This document shows positions 50,567-59,360 of a stretch of 64,000 nt of DNA, in pieces. The notes under the pieces were generated by a model that worked only from the letters and a program-made list of their open reading frames with translations, was not told the origin of the DNA and searched no databases. This DNA is from Aquamicrobium sp. (lineage in GTDB: Bacteria; Pseudomonadota; Alphaproteobacteria; Rhizobiales; Rhizobiaceae), in the NCBI RefSeq assembly GCF_023954335.1, contig NZ_JAMLIE010000001.1:2232001-2296000 (forward strand), written 5' to 3'. Numbering within the stretch: position 1 is the stretch's first letter; each line of letters opens with the position of its first letter. Both the position numbers and the translations under genes were made by a program.

Positions 50567-53500
50567 ATGACCATGCCTGAGCAGCGCGCGCGCGAAACCG
50601 ATCTTTCCGCATCCGGCAAGCCCACCGGTTTCGTGCATCTGCGCGTCCATTCGGCCTATTCGCTGCTCGAAGGGGCGCTGCCGATCGGCAAGATTGTCGG
50701 CCACGCGGTCAGGGACCGCGCCCCGGCCATCGCCGTGACCGATACCAACAATCTGTTCGGCGCGCTCGAATTCGCCCAGAAGGCGACGAAGGAAGGCGTC
50801 CAGCCCATCGTCGGCTGCCAGCTCGACGTCGCCTTCGACGACGCGGTCGCCGATGCCCAGCAGCGCCATCACCGCCGGCAGGGGCCGCAGGCGCAGCCGC
50901 TGGTGCTGATCGCGGCGACGGAAGACGGGTACGCCAACCTCGTGCGGCTCGTCTCCCGCGCCTATCTCGACGTGCCGGCGGGCGAGGCGCCCCATGTCGG
51001 CATCGACTGGCTGGCGGCGCTGGCCGAGGGGATCATCTGCCTGACCGGCGATTTTCACGGCCCCGTCGGCGCGGCGCTGAAGGGAGACCAGCACGCGGTC
51101 GCCGAATCGCGCCTCATCCGCCTCAAGGAGATTTTCACTGATCGGCTCTATGTCGAGCTGCAACGCTACAAGGGCCACGATCGGGCGGTCGAGGCCGGGC
51201 TGATCGATCTCGCCTACGCCCACGACCTGCCGCTCGTCGCCACCAACGAGGCGTTCTTTCCCGGCCGCGACGACTACGAGGCGCACGACGCGCTGCTCGC
51301 CATCGCGGAAGGCTCGGTGGTGGCGGTGGACGAGCGCCGCCGCCTGACGCCCGACCACTACCTGAAAAGTCAGGCCGAGATGACGGCGCTGTTCGCCGAC
51401 CTGCCGGAGGCCATCGACTCGACGGTCGAGATCGCCCGCCGCTGCTCGTACTTCCCGCAGAACCGCAAGCCGATCCTGCCGCGCTTCGCCGGCGCGGGCG
51501 TCGCCGGCGAGGCGGCCGAGATCGCCGAGGCCGAGGAGCTGGCGCGTCAGGCGCGCGAGGGGCTCGCCGCACGCCTTGCCGCCCACGGCCCGACCGAGGG
51601 CTACACCGAGGACGACTACCGCGAGCGGCTCGAGTTCGAGATATCCATCATCACCCGGATGAAGTTCCCCGGCTACTTCCTGATCGTGTCGGACTTCATC
51701 AAATGGGCCAAGGCCCACGACATCCCGGTCGGGCCGGGGCGAGGCTCCGGCGCGGGCTCGCTCGTCGCCTATGCGCTGACCATCACCGACGTCGATCCGC
51801 TGCGCTTTTCGCTGCTGTTCGAGCGGTTCCTCAATCCCGACCGCGTGTCGATGCCCGACTTCGACATCGACTTCTGCCAGGACCGCCGCGAGGAGGTGAT
51901 CCGCTACGTGCAGGAGAAGTACGGCCGCGATCAGGTCGGCCAGATCATCACCTTCGGAACCTTGCAGGCCCGCGCGGTTCTCCGGGACGTTGGTCGCGTC
52001 TTACAGATGCCCTACGGGCAGGTCGACCGGCTGTGCAAGATGGTGCCGGCCAATCCGGCCAACCCGGTCAAGCTCAAGGACGCCATCGAGGCCGAGCCGC
52101 GCTTCGCCGAGGAGGTCGAGAAGGAGCCGGTCGTCCAGAACCTGCTCGACACGGCGATGAAGCTGGAGGGCTTATACCGCCACGCCTCGACGCACGCGGC
52201 CGGCATCGTCATCGGCGACCGGCCGCTCTCCGAGCTGGTGCCGATGTACCGCGACCCGCGCTCGGACATGCCGGTCACGCAGTTCAACATGAAATATGTC
52301 GAGCAGGCCGGGCTGGTGAAGTTCGACTTCCTCGGCCTGAAGACGCTGACCGTGCTCGACACGGCGGTGAAGCTGATCCGCCGCCGCGGCGTCGACATCG
52401 ACCTGACGCGCATCCCGCTCGACGACCCCGACACCTATTCCATGCTGTCGCGCGGCGAGGTGGTCGGCGTGTTCCAGGTGGAATCGGCGGGAATGCGCAA
52501 GGCGCTGATCGGCATGAAGCCCGACCGCATCGAGGACATCATCGCGCTGGTCGCGCTCTACCGCCCCGGCCCGATGGAGAACATCCCCACCTACAACGCC
52601 CGCAAGCACGGCGAGGAGGAGATCGCCTCGATCCATCCGAAGATCGACCATCTGGTGAAGGAGACGCAGGGCGTCATCGTCTACCAGGAACAGGTGATGC
52701 AGATCGCGCAGGAGCTGGCCGGCTACTCGCTCGGCGAAGCCGACCTCCTGCGCCGCGCCATGGGCAAGAAGATCCGCGCCGAGATGGACAAGCAGCGCGA
52801 GCGCTTCGTCTCAGGCGCGGTCGAGAAGGGCGTTCACAAGCCGCAGGCCGATTTCATCTTCGATCTTCTGGCCAAGTTCGCCGACTACGGCTTCAACAAG
52901 TCCCACGCCGCCGCCTACGCCATCGTCTCCTACCAGACGGCGTACCTCAAGGCGCATTACCCGGTCGAGTTCCTTGCCGCGTCGATGACGCTCGACATGT
53001 CGAACACCGACAAGCTCGCCGATTTCCGCTCCGACGCCATGCGTCTCGGCATCGAGGTGGTGCCGCCCTCGGTGACGACCTCGCACCGGCCGTTCGAGGT
53101 CGGCGAGAACCGCATCTATTATTCGCTCGCCGCCATCAAGGGCGTCGGCGAGGCGGCGGTGGACCACATCGTCGACAAGCGGGCGGAGAAGCAATTCGCC
53201 TCGCTGGAGGATTTCTGCGAGCGGGTCGATCCGCGCATCGTCGGCAAGCGGGTGCTGGAAAGCCTGATCGCCGCCGGCGCGCTCGACTGCTTCGGCCACG
53301 ACCGGGCGGCGCTGTTCGCCGGGCTGGAGCGGATGATGGGGCTGGCGGCCCGCGCGCAGGAGAACGCGGCCTCCGGCCAGGCCGACATCTTCGGCGCCGC
53401 GATGGGCGCGGAGCCGCAGAAGCTGGTGCTGCCGGCCTGCGAGCCGTGGCTGCCGGCCGACCGGCTGCACCGCGAATTCGCGGCCGTCGGCTTCTATCTT

Positions 53501-54073
53501 TCCGCTCATCCGCTGGACGAATACCGGCAGGTGCTGGAGAAGATGCGGGTGCAGAACTGGACCGAGTTCCAGGCGTCGGTGAAGCGCGGCGCCACCGCCG
53601 GCCGGCTCGCCGGCACCGTCACCTCCAAGCAGGAGCGCAAGACCCGCACCGGCAACAAGATGGGCGTGGTCAATTTCTCCGACCGGTCCGGCCAGTTCGA
53701 GGCGGTGATGTTCTCCGAGACGCTGGCGCAGTTCCGCGACATGCTGGAGCCGGGGCGCTCGGTCGTCATCACCGTGTCGGCCGAGGACCGGCCGGAGGGC
53801 GTCAGCCTGCGCATCCAGACGGTGCAGGATCTGGAGCACGAGGCGAGCCGCATCCAGAAATCGCTGCGCATCTACCTGCGCGAGCCCGGCCCGGTGAGCG
53901 CCGTCGCCGCCCAGCTCGCCACGCGCGGCGAGGGGCAGGTGTCGTTCATCGTCATCAAGGGCGAGGGGCAGGGCGAGATCGAGGTCGCCTTGCCCGAGCG
54001 CTACCGCATCACGCCGCAGGTCGCGTCGGCGATGAAGGCGGTGCCGGGCGTGGTCGAGGTCGAGCTCGTATAA
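50567..54073 (+). CDS. dnaE: DNA polymerase III subunit alpha
   Basis: 1168 residues from the ATG at 50567; a frame opening at 50153 belongs to the preceding gene area. The PHP domain opens with HLRVHSAYSLLEGALPIG. The polymerase core has GPGRGSGAGSLVAYAL and MPDFDIDFCQDRREEV with the catalytic aspartates, followed by LPADRLHREFAAVGFYLSAHPLDEY and an OB domain (GRLAGTVTSKQERKTRTGNKMG). It is the replicative DnaE1, not the error-prone DnaE2. Its length matches rhizobial DnaE. Confidence 0.97.
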   Translation: MTMPEQRARETDLSASGKPTGFVHLRVHSAYSLLEGALPIGKIVGHAVRDRAPAIAVTDTNNLFGALEFAQKATKEGVQPIVGCQLDVAFDDAVADAQQRHHRRQGPQAQPLVLIAATEDGYANLVRLVSRAYLDVPAGEAPHVGIDWLAALAEGIICLTGDFHGPVGAALKGDQHAVAESRLIRLKEIFTDRLYVELQRYKGHDRAVEAGLIDLAYAHDLPLVATNEAFFPGRDDYEAHDALLAIAEGSVVAVDERRRLTPDHYLKSQAEMTALFADLPEAIDSTVEIARRCSYFPQNRKPILPRFAGAGVAGEAAEIAEAEELARQAREGLAARLAAHGPTEGYTEDDYRERLEFEISIITRMKFPGYFLIVSDFIKWAKAHDIPVGPGRGSGAGSLVAYALTITDVDPLRFSLLFERFLNPDRVSMPDFDIDFCQDRREEVIRYVQEKYGRDQVGQIITFGTLQARAVLRDVGRVLQMPYGQVDRLCKMVPANPANPVKLKDAIEAEPRFAEEVEKEPVVQNLLDTAMKLEGLYRHASTHAAGIVIGDRPLSELVPMYRDPRSDMPVTQFNMKYVEQAGLVKFDFLGLKTLTVLDTAVKLIRRRGVDIDLTRIPLDDPDTYSMLSRGEVVGVFQVESAGMRKALIGMKPDRIEDIIALVALYRPGPMENIPTYNARKHGEEEIASIHPKIDHLVKETQGVIVYQEQVMQIAQELAGYSLGEADLLRRAMGKKIRAEMDKQRERFVSGAVEKGVHKPQADFIFDLLAKFADYGFNKSHAAAYAIVSYQTAYLKAHYPVEFLAASMTLDMSNTDKLADFRSDAMRLGIEVVPPSVTTSHRPFEVGENRIYYSLAAIKGVGEAAVDHIVDKRAEKQFASLEDFCERVDPRIVGKRVLESLIAAGALDCFGHDRAALFAGLERMMGLAARAQENAASGQADIFGAAMGAEPQKLVLPACEPWLPADRLHREFAAVGFYLSAHPLDEYRQVLEKMRVQNWTEFQASVKRGATAGRLAGTVTSKQERKTRTGNKMGVVNFSDRSGQFEAVMFSETLAQFRDMLEPGRSVVITVSAEDRPEGVSLRIQTVQDLEHEASRIQKSLRIYLREPGPVSAVAAQLATRGEGQVSFIVIKGEGQGEIEVALPERYRITPQVASAMKAVPGVVEVELV

Positions 54074-54148
54074 TCAAGGCTGCGGAAGATCGAGGATGGC
54101 GGGTGGACCGCCATCCGGTTTCCTTCGATGCCGCGTGCGGCCCGCGCC

Positions 54149-54610
54149 TTACTGGGGCGCGGGCTGCTGGGCTGGTTCCTGCACCGGCTCCTGCCGCTCG
54201 CCGACCGCTTCGGCGATGTGGCCGTTGATCTTCTGGGCGAGGTCGGGATCGGTCTGCGCCGCCTGGATGATCGTGTTGTACTCGTCGAGGGTGATGCCTT
54301 CGGCCTCGTTGACGGCCTCGACCATCTTCTCCCCGGCCTCCTGGCGCAGGCGCGATTGGTCCTCCGCCGTGCCGGCCGACTCGATCTGCGGCTGGTAGGA
54401 CTGGGTCACTTTCGCGACCTCGATGAAGGCGACGGCGAAGGATTTGAGCTTGGCGTCATCCTGTTGCGGCGCCGCGGCCGGGGCTTCTTCGGTCTGCGGG
54501 GCGGGGGCAGGGGCCGGCGCGGCGTCCTGCGCGCTTGCGGCGCCGAGCGACGCACCGAGGCCGATGGCCAGCGCCGAAAGGCCCGACAGCAGAATCTTGT
54601 TCAGGGTCAT
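54149..54610 (-). CDS. Exported DUF4168 protein
   Basis: 153 residues with signal peptide (LSGLSALAIGLGASLGAASAQ). An Ala/Pro-rich linker precedes the helical DUF4168 domain (LKSFAVAFIEVAKVTQSYQPQI ... YNTIIQAAQTDPDLAQKINGHI). It is a small periplasmic protein of unknown role found widely in alphaproteobacteria. Confidence 0.8.
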   Translation of the reverse strand: MTLNKILLSGLSALAIGLGASLGAASAQDAAPAPAPAPQTEEAPAAAPQQDDAKLKSFAVAFIEVAKVTQSYQPQIESAGTAEDQSRLRQEAGEKMVEAVNEAEGITLDEYNTIIQAAQTDPDLAQKINGHIAEAVGERQEPVQEPAQQPAPQ

Positions 54611-54883
54611 GCTTCATTCCTCTTCATGTGTCCGGTTCCGGACGAAAAAAGGCCTTCGCAAGCCGCATCGCCCCCGCGCCGGGATTGCGAACGACCGGTG
54701 AGGACCGAACCCCTTCAACCTGCCGAGACTGTGGCGGGGGCGGAAAAAAGTCGTGCGCGGCCGTTCACTTTGTCTGACCGGCGGAGACGTTTCTTTATTG
54801 CGCCGCCCGCGCGCCGCCTTTTTCTTCCGCCCTCCATTTGCCGGAATCGCCGCGGAAACATCGGCTTCCATGGAGGTTTGCCG

Positions 54884-55453
54884 ATGCGTCTCGCTCGTCT
54901 GGTCGTTTGCGTCCTGCTCCTGTCCGGGCCCGCCCTCGCCGAAGACGGCGTCAGCGAAGCGGAAACGGAGATCCGCGCCGTCGTCGCGCAATGGTACGAC
55001 GAGCTACTGAAGAAGGAGGAGGGGGGCGTCGACCGCGTCGTCGGGCGGCCCTTCTTCGAGGCGTCGCGCTATTATCACTACGCCGACAACGGCTCGGCCG
55101 CGCTCGGCCCGCGCATCTACTCTTCGCTCGCGGCGAGGGCTCTGCAATTCGCCTACGATATGAAGATCAGGCGCGTGGACCCCAATTTCGCCCGGGTCTC
55201 GGTGCGGGAGCGCGGCTATTTCTACGCCGCCGCCGCCCAGCGCACTTACGAATCCGCCGCCGATAGCGACTTCATCCTCGAGCGGCAGGAAGAGGACGGC
55301 AAATGGCGTATCATCGCCTACCGCTCCGGCTCCTACGGCATCCCGCCCAACATGAGGACCGACCCGATGCCGGACCTGCGCGACCTCTATTATTCCACGC
55401 AGGGCAAGGACCGCGATCCCGAGGCCGACGCGCGCGAGGCGGCGAAATTCTAG
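54884..55453 (+). CDS. Exported protein of unknown function
   Basis: 189 residues with signal peptide (LARLVVCVLLLSGPALA) and TGGAGG before the ATG. The mature part contains VVAQWYDELLKKEEGG, YFYAAAAQRTYESAADSDFILERQEEDGKWRI, reminiscent of an NTF2-like fold (charged helix followed by a curved sheet ending in a W-R-I strand). No catalytic motif is recognised. Confidence 0.72.
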   Translation: MRLARLVVCVLLLSGPALAEDGVSEAETEIRAVVAQWYDELLKKEEGGVDRVVGRPFFEASRYYHYADNGSAALGPRIYSSLAARALQFAYDMKIRRVDPNFARVSVRERGYFYAAAAQRTYESAADSDFILERQEEDGKWRIIAYRSGSYGIPPNMRTDPMPDLRDLYYSTQGKDRDPEADAREAAKF

Positions 55454-55564
55454 CCTGTTGCTTGCTCCTGGCGGCTTTTCGCCATATTCGGGGGAAATAG
55501 AGCCGACAGGGACATGCACGCGCAGGATTCTGCCGCGTGGAACAATCAGGAGAGGGTTTCAGCA

Positions 55565-56209
55565 ATGAAGAAGATCGTGCTCGGGGTTGCCGCCGCCGCG
55601 TTTCTGGCCGGGTGCACCACCGACCCCTATACCGGCCAGCAGAAGGTTTCCAACACGGCGGGCGGCGCGGCGCTCGGCGCGCTCGCCGGCGCCGGCGTCG
55701 GCATGCTCGCGGGCGGCGACGACCGCCGCAACGCGCTGATCGGCGCGGGCATCGGCGCGCTGGCCGGCGGCGCCATCGGTTCCTACATGGACCAGCAGGA
55801 AGCCGAGCTGCGCGGCTATCTCCAAGGCACGGGCGTCTCCGTCACCCGGAACGGCGACCAGATCGTGCTCAACATGCCGTCCAACATCACCTTCGCCACC
55901 GATCAGGACCAGGTCATGCCGGCCTTCCACCAGACGCTGAACGCGGTGGCGCTGGTGCTCAACAAGTACAACCGCACCCTCGTCGACGTGAACGGCCACA
56001 CCGATTCGACCGGCTCCATGCAGCACAACATGGCGCTGTCGCAGCGCCGCGCCATGTCGGTCGGCAACTATCTGGTCGGCCAGGGCGTCGACGGCCGCCG
56101 CCTCGCCATGAACGGCTTCGGCCCCAACCAGCCGGTCTCGACCAACGCGACGCCGGACGGCCGCGCACTGAACCGCCGCGTCGAGATCTATCTCTCGCCA
56201 GTGACGTGA
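55565..56209 (+). CDS. OmpA-family lipoprotein, YiaD-like
   Basis: 214 residues. Lipobox AAAFLAGC gives lipid anchoring at Cys17. Two glycine-zipper segments (GGAALGALAGAGVGMLAGG and GAGIGALAGGAIGSYMD) may insert in the membrane. The OmpA peptidoglycan-binding domain has VDVNGHTDSTGSMQHNMALSQRRA and GPNQPVSTNATPDGRALNRRVEI. It links outer membrane to cell wall. AGGAGAGGG ribosome site. Confidence 0.92.
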   Translation: MKKIVLGVAAAAFLAGCTTDPYTGQQKVSNTAGGAALGALAGAGVGMLAGGDDRRNALIGAGIGALAGGAIGSYMDQQEAELRGYLQGTGVSVTRNGDQIVLNMPSNITFATDQDQVMPAFHQTLNAVALVLNKYNRTLVDVNGHTDSTGSMQHNMALSQRRAMSVGNYLVGQGVDGRRLAMNGFGPNQPVSTNATPDGRALNRRVEIYLSPVT

Positions 56210-56263
56210 CGGTCCACTGTCCGCGCCGCCCGGGGCCGGCGCGGGCGCATGAACGATCTTGAA

Positions 56264-56296
56264 AAAGGGCGCGACGGGATGACCGCCGCGCCCTTT
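56264..56296 (+). terminator. Terminator after the OmpA-family gene
   Basis: AAAGGGCGCG-(13 bases)-CGCGCCCTTT forms a perfect 10-pair hairpin ending in TTT. Confidence 0.7.
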
Positions 56297-56385
56297 CCCG
56301 TTGCGGCAGAATGCGCCGCGCCGCGGCATCTCGTCGCCGGGGAGGGCGCCGGACACCTCTTGAACGCGGCGGCGGATTCCCATAG

Positions 56386-56402
56386 TTTAGAATAATTCTA
56401 AA
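56386..56402. promoter_or_regulatory. Irr operator (iron control element) ahead of mbfA
   Basis: TTTAGAA-TAA-TTCTAAA is a perfect 7-base inverted repeat 13 bases before the mbfA ATG. The TTTAGAA/TTCTAAA half-sites are those of the rhizobial iron-response regulator Irr. Irr represses mbfA under low iron in relatives, which fits the gene. Confidence 0.82.
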
Positions 56403-56415
56403 TTAAGGGTGTTCC

Positions 56416-57408
56416 ATGCTCGCGCATCTCCATCTGCCCGATTTCTCCGGCAAGCTGCGTCTCGAGGAACTCGGCGAGCGCGAGGTGCTGGCGCTGGCGA
56501 TCTCGTCGGAGGAGGAGGACGCCCGCGTCTACGCCACCTACGCCGCGATGCTGCGCGGCGCCTATCCGGCGTCGGCCGCGGTGTTCGACGGCATGGCGGC
56601 GGAGGAGGACATCCACCGCCGCAGGCTGATCGACCTCTATGTCCGGCGCTTCGGCGACGTCATCGTCCCGGTCCGGCGCGACCATGTCGCCGGCATGCCA
56701 TCGCGGCGGCCGGTGTGGCTGGTCGAGAATCTCGGCCTCGAGCGCATCCGCCGCGAGGCGGACGAGATGGAGCGGCAGGCCGGGGATTTCTATGCGCAGG
56801 CCGCCGCCCGCTCCACCGATGCCGAGACGCGCCGGCTGCTCGGCGACCTCGCCGCGGCCGAGGCAGGGCATCGCGCCCGCGCCCATGCGCTCGCCGACGA
56901 GCATCTCGGCGGCGGCGCAATGGAAAAGGAGGACCGCGCCTCGCGCCGCCAGTTCATCCTGACATGGGTGCAGCCGGGCGTCGCCGGCCTGATGGACGGC
57001 TCGGTCTCGACCCTTGCCCCGATCTTCGCCACCGCCTTCGCCACGCAGGACCCGTGGACGACCTTCCTCGTCGGCCTTTCCGCCTCGGTCGGCGCCGGCA
57101 TCTCGATGGGCTTCACCGAGGCCGCGCACGACGACGGCAAGATCTCCGGACGCGGCGCGCCGTGGAAGCGCGGGCTCGCTTCCGGCATCATGACGGCGCT
57201 CGGCGGGCTCGGCCACGCGCTGCCCTATCTCATCCCCTCCTTCTGGACGGCGACGATGATCGCCTTCGCCGTGGTCTTCCTCGAATTGTGGGCCATCGTC
57301 TGGATCCAGAACCGCTTCATGGAAACGCCGTTCCTGCGCGCGACCTTCCAGGTCGTGCTCGGCGGCAGCCTCGTCCTCGCCGCCGGCATCCTCATCGGCG
57401 GAGCCTGA
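56416..57408 (+). CDS. mbfA: Membrane-bound ferritin-like iron exporter (erythrin-VIT1 family)
   Basis: 330 residues. The N-terminal ferritin-like domain carries the di-iron Glu and His residues (ISSEEEDARVYATYAAM, FDGMAAEEDIHRRRLIDLY, READEMERQAGDFYAQ, LAAAEAGHRARAHAL). The C-terminal domain is a CCC1/VIT1 iron/manganese transporter with LMDGSVSTLAPIFATAF. MbfA exports iron and protects against peroxide in rhizobia. An Irr box overlaps the promoter. Confidence 0.93.
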   Translation: MLAHLHLPDFSGKLRLEELGEREVLALAISSEEEDARVYATYAAMLRGAYPASAAVFDGMAAEEDIHRRRLIDLYVRRFGDVIVPVRRDHVAGMPSRRPVWLVENLGLERIRREADEMERQAGDFYAQAAARSTDAETRRLLGDLAAAEAGHRARAHALADEHLGGGAMEKEDRASRRQFILTWVQPGVAGLMDGSVSTLAPIFATAFATQDPWTTFLVGLSASVGAGISMGFTEAAHDDGKISGRGAPWKRGLASGIMTALGGLGHALPYLIPSFWTATMIAFAVVFLELWAIVWIQNRFMETPFLRATFQVVLGGSLVLAAGILIGGA

Positions 57409-57589
57409 AGGCCATCCGGGCTTACCGAGCGTCAGCCCGGCGACGGACAGATTTCTCCTTCGTCTTCGCTTTTGCGCAAATTCGGCCGCGCCCTGCCGGC
57501 GCTAGGCTGGCTTGCCGCGCGTCATGCCGGCGCGCGCGGGCCGGCGCAGAAACGGCCGCGCAACATGCACCCCATGAGGAGGAACCCCG

Positions 57590-58165
57590 ATGAGCAGCAA
57601 TCCCGGCAACGCCGATTCCGTGAAACTGATTGTCCCGGCCCTTGGCGGCTTCTACCGATCCTTCGCCCAGCCCGCCGCCTGGGTGGCGCTGCGCGTCGCC
57701 GTCGGCGTCATCCTCGCCATCGAGGGCTGGTCGAAGATGATGGCGCCGATGGCCATGACCGGCTTCGTCGAGAGCATCGGCTTCTATCCCGGCTGGTTCT
57801 GGTCGCCCTTCCTCGCCGCCCTGCAATTCTTCGGCGGGCTGGCCGTCGCCGTCGGCCTGTTCACCCGCCCGGTCGCGCTCGCCAATGCGGTGATGCTGGC
57901 CATCACCTTCTGGTTCCACGCGGTCAATCCCTATGGCGACGCCTTCCTGACGCCGGCCGGCATCGAGGCGCTGACCTCGAACAGCGAGCTGTTCACGCCG
58001 CAGGCGATGCGCCGGCTGGCCGATGGCGGTACGCAGTTCCTCCATCAGGTGCAGGGCAAGGCCGAGCACCTGTCGCTGCTGTGGGCGCTGGGCATGGCGC
58101 TCTTCGCCGGCTATGGCGGCGGCCCGCTCTCGGTCGACCGCAACGTGCTGAAGAAGGAATTCTGA
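57590..58165 (+). CDS. DoxX-family membrane protein
   Basis: 191 residues. Four membrane helices, with ALRVAVGVILAIEGWSKMM, GLAVAVGLFTRPVALANAVMLA and FWFHAVNPYGDAFL matching the DoxX pattern. The family is associated with redox and thiosulfate metabolism and with unrelated membrane protection roles. Not obviously in an operon with mbfA (181-base gap). Confidence 0.85.
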   Translation: MSSNPGNADSVKLIVPALGGFYRSFAQPAAWVALRVAVGVILAIEGWSKMMAPMAMTGFVESIGFYPGWFWSPFLAALQFFGGLAVAVGLFTRPVALANAVMLAITFWFHAVNPYGDAFLTPAGIEALTSNSELFTPQAMRRLADGGTQFLHQVQGKAEHLSLLWALGMALFAGYGGGPLSVDRNVLKKEF

Positions 58166-58227
58166 CCGGGAGCCGGAGGCCTGCCCGGAATACCGGGCGG
58201 GCCGGCCCGGCCGCTGCCGGGTGGACC

Positions 58228-59076
58228 CTAGCGCTTGCCGGCGAGGTCGCTGAGCAGCTTGCTCATTTCCTCGTCGAGGGCGTCGTCCAGCGATGCGCTG
58301 GCGGCGGGCTGCGGCGCGGGCGCCGGCTGCGGGCGCGGCGCGCCTGACACTTCCTTGTCGAGCGTCACCTCGAGCTCCTTGGCGAGCGCGTCGTCGAGGT
58401 CGGCCTTCGGCACGTCCGGCTTGTGCACCGGCGGCGCGACATGCGGCGCGGTGCTCGCCGCCGGCGCGGAAGCGACCACGGGGCGCATCGGCTGGATGCC
58501 GGCGGCCGGGGCCGGCACGGGGCGCGGCGCGGCCGGAGTTCCATAGGACGAGGTGCCGTGCGCGGCGGCAGCGGGCTGCGAAGGCCGCGGCTCGGGCCGT
58601 GCCGGCGTCAGCGCCGCGACGGGCGCGGAAACCGGTTGCGGCGGCGTGGGGCGCGGCGGCGCGGCCGGCCGGGGCGCCGGCTCGGCATGGCGCGGCGCGC
58701 GCGGCTCCTCGGACGCATGGGGATGGTCGTGGAAATGCGGCGGATAGGGCTCGTCGCCGCCCGCCCGCCGCGTCGGCGAGGCGAGGCGGATGTTCTGCTC
58801 GACCACCACGTCGGTCGGGCCGCCGATCAGGATCAGGTGCTCGACGTCGTCGCGCCGCACCAGCACGAGACGGCGATGGCTGTCCACGGCGGTCGCGTCC
58901 ATCACCGCGAGACGGGCCTTGCGGTTCCGCCCGCCCGAGACGAAGGTGCCGATGCTCAGGCTCCGCGCGATGCGGATCAGCACGAGCAGCACCAGCAGAA
59001 CGATGAGGGCGACGATGGTCCACAACAGGGCCGAGGCGTAATCGGGCCCCACCAGATTCTCCAGCCATGCCTTCAT
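58228..59076 (-). CDS. Membrane-anchored FliO-like protein with Pro/Ala-rich tail
   Basis: 282 residues. One N-terminal helix (LLWTIVALIVLLVLLVLI) is followed by a FliO-like cytoplasmic domain (LAVMDATAVDSHRRLVLVRRDDVEHLILIGGPTDVVVEQNI). Roughly 150 residues of Pro/Ala/His-rich low complexity lead to a C-terminal acidic/amphipathic stretch (ADLDDALAKELEVTLDKEV and LDDALDEEMSKLLSDL). No flagellar genes are near. It is divergent from cckA; role unknown. Confidence 0.75.
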   Translation of the reverse strand: MKAWLENLVGPDYASALLWTIVALIVLLVLLVLIRIARSLSIGTFVSGGRNRKARLAVMDATAVDSHRRLVLVRRDDVEHLILIGGPTDVVVEQNIRLASPTRRAGGDEPYPPHFHDHPHASEEPRAPRHAEPAPRPAAPPRPTPPQPVSAPVAALTPARPEPRPSQPAAAAHGTSSYGTPAAPRPVPAPAAGIQPMRPVVASAPAASTAPHVAPPVHKPDVPKADLDDALAKELEVTLDKEVSGAPRPQPAPAPQPAASASLDDALDEEMSKLLSDLAGKR

Positions 59077-59360
59077 GCCACCCTCCTTGGCGCGGGCCGT
59101 GCCGTCGCGCTTTCTTTACCCCGGCGGACAGTAGAGCATCGGGCCGGAAAGGGGAAACGCGTTCTGGGGAAAACCCGACGCCCCCGGCCGCGACGCCCAG
59201 GCCCCTGGCGAGCCCGATTCCATCGTCCTTCGAGCGGAACTTGCCCGCCGAAGCTTGAGCGAACCCTGCGCGCCGCCCTCCATGGCCTTGCGGACTGCGA
59301 ACGCCATGATGTATGCCGGGCCATTCCACGAACCGTTATGGCCACGGCAGGCAGGAACGA

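Noticed and set aside
59077..59360. Coding sequence in the 284-base gap between the FliO-like gene and cckA
   Set aside because: Open frames are overlaps or shadows. No start with a ribosome site or recognisable protein; nothing else is seen there.
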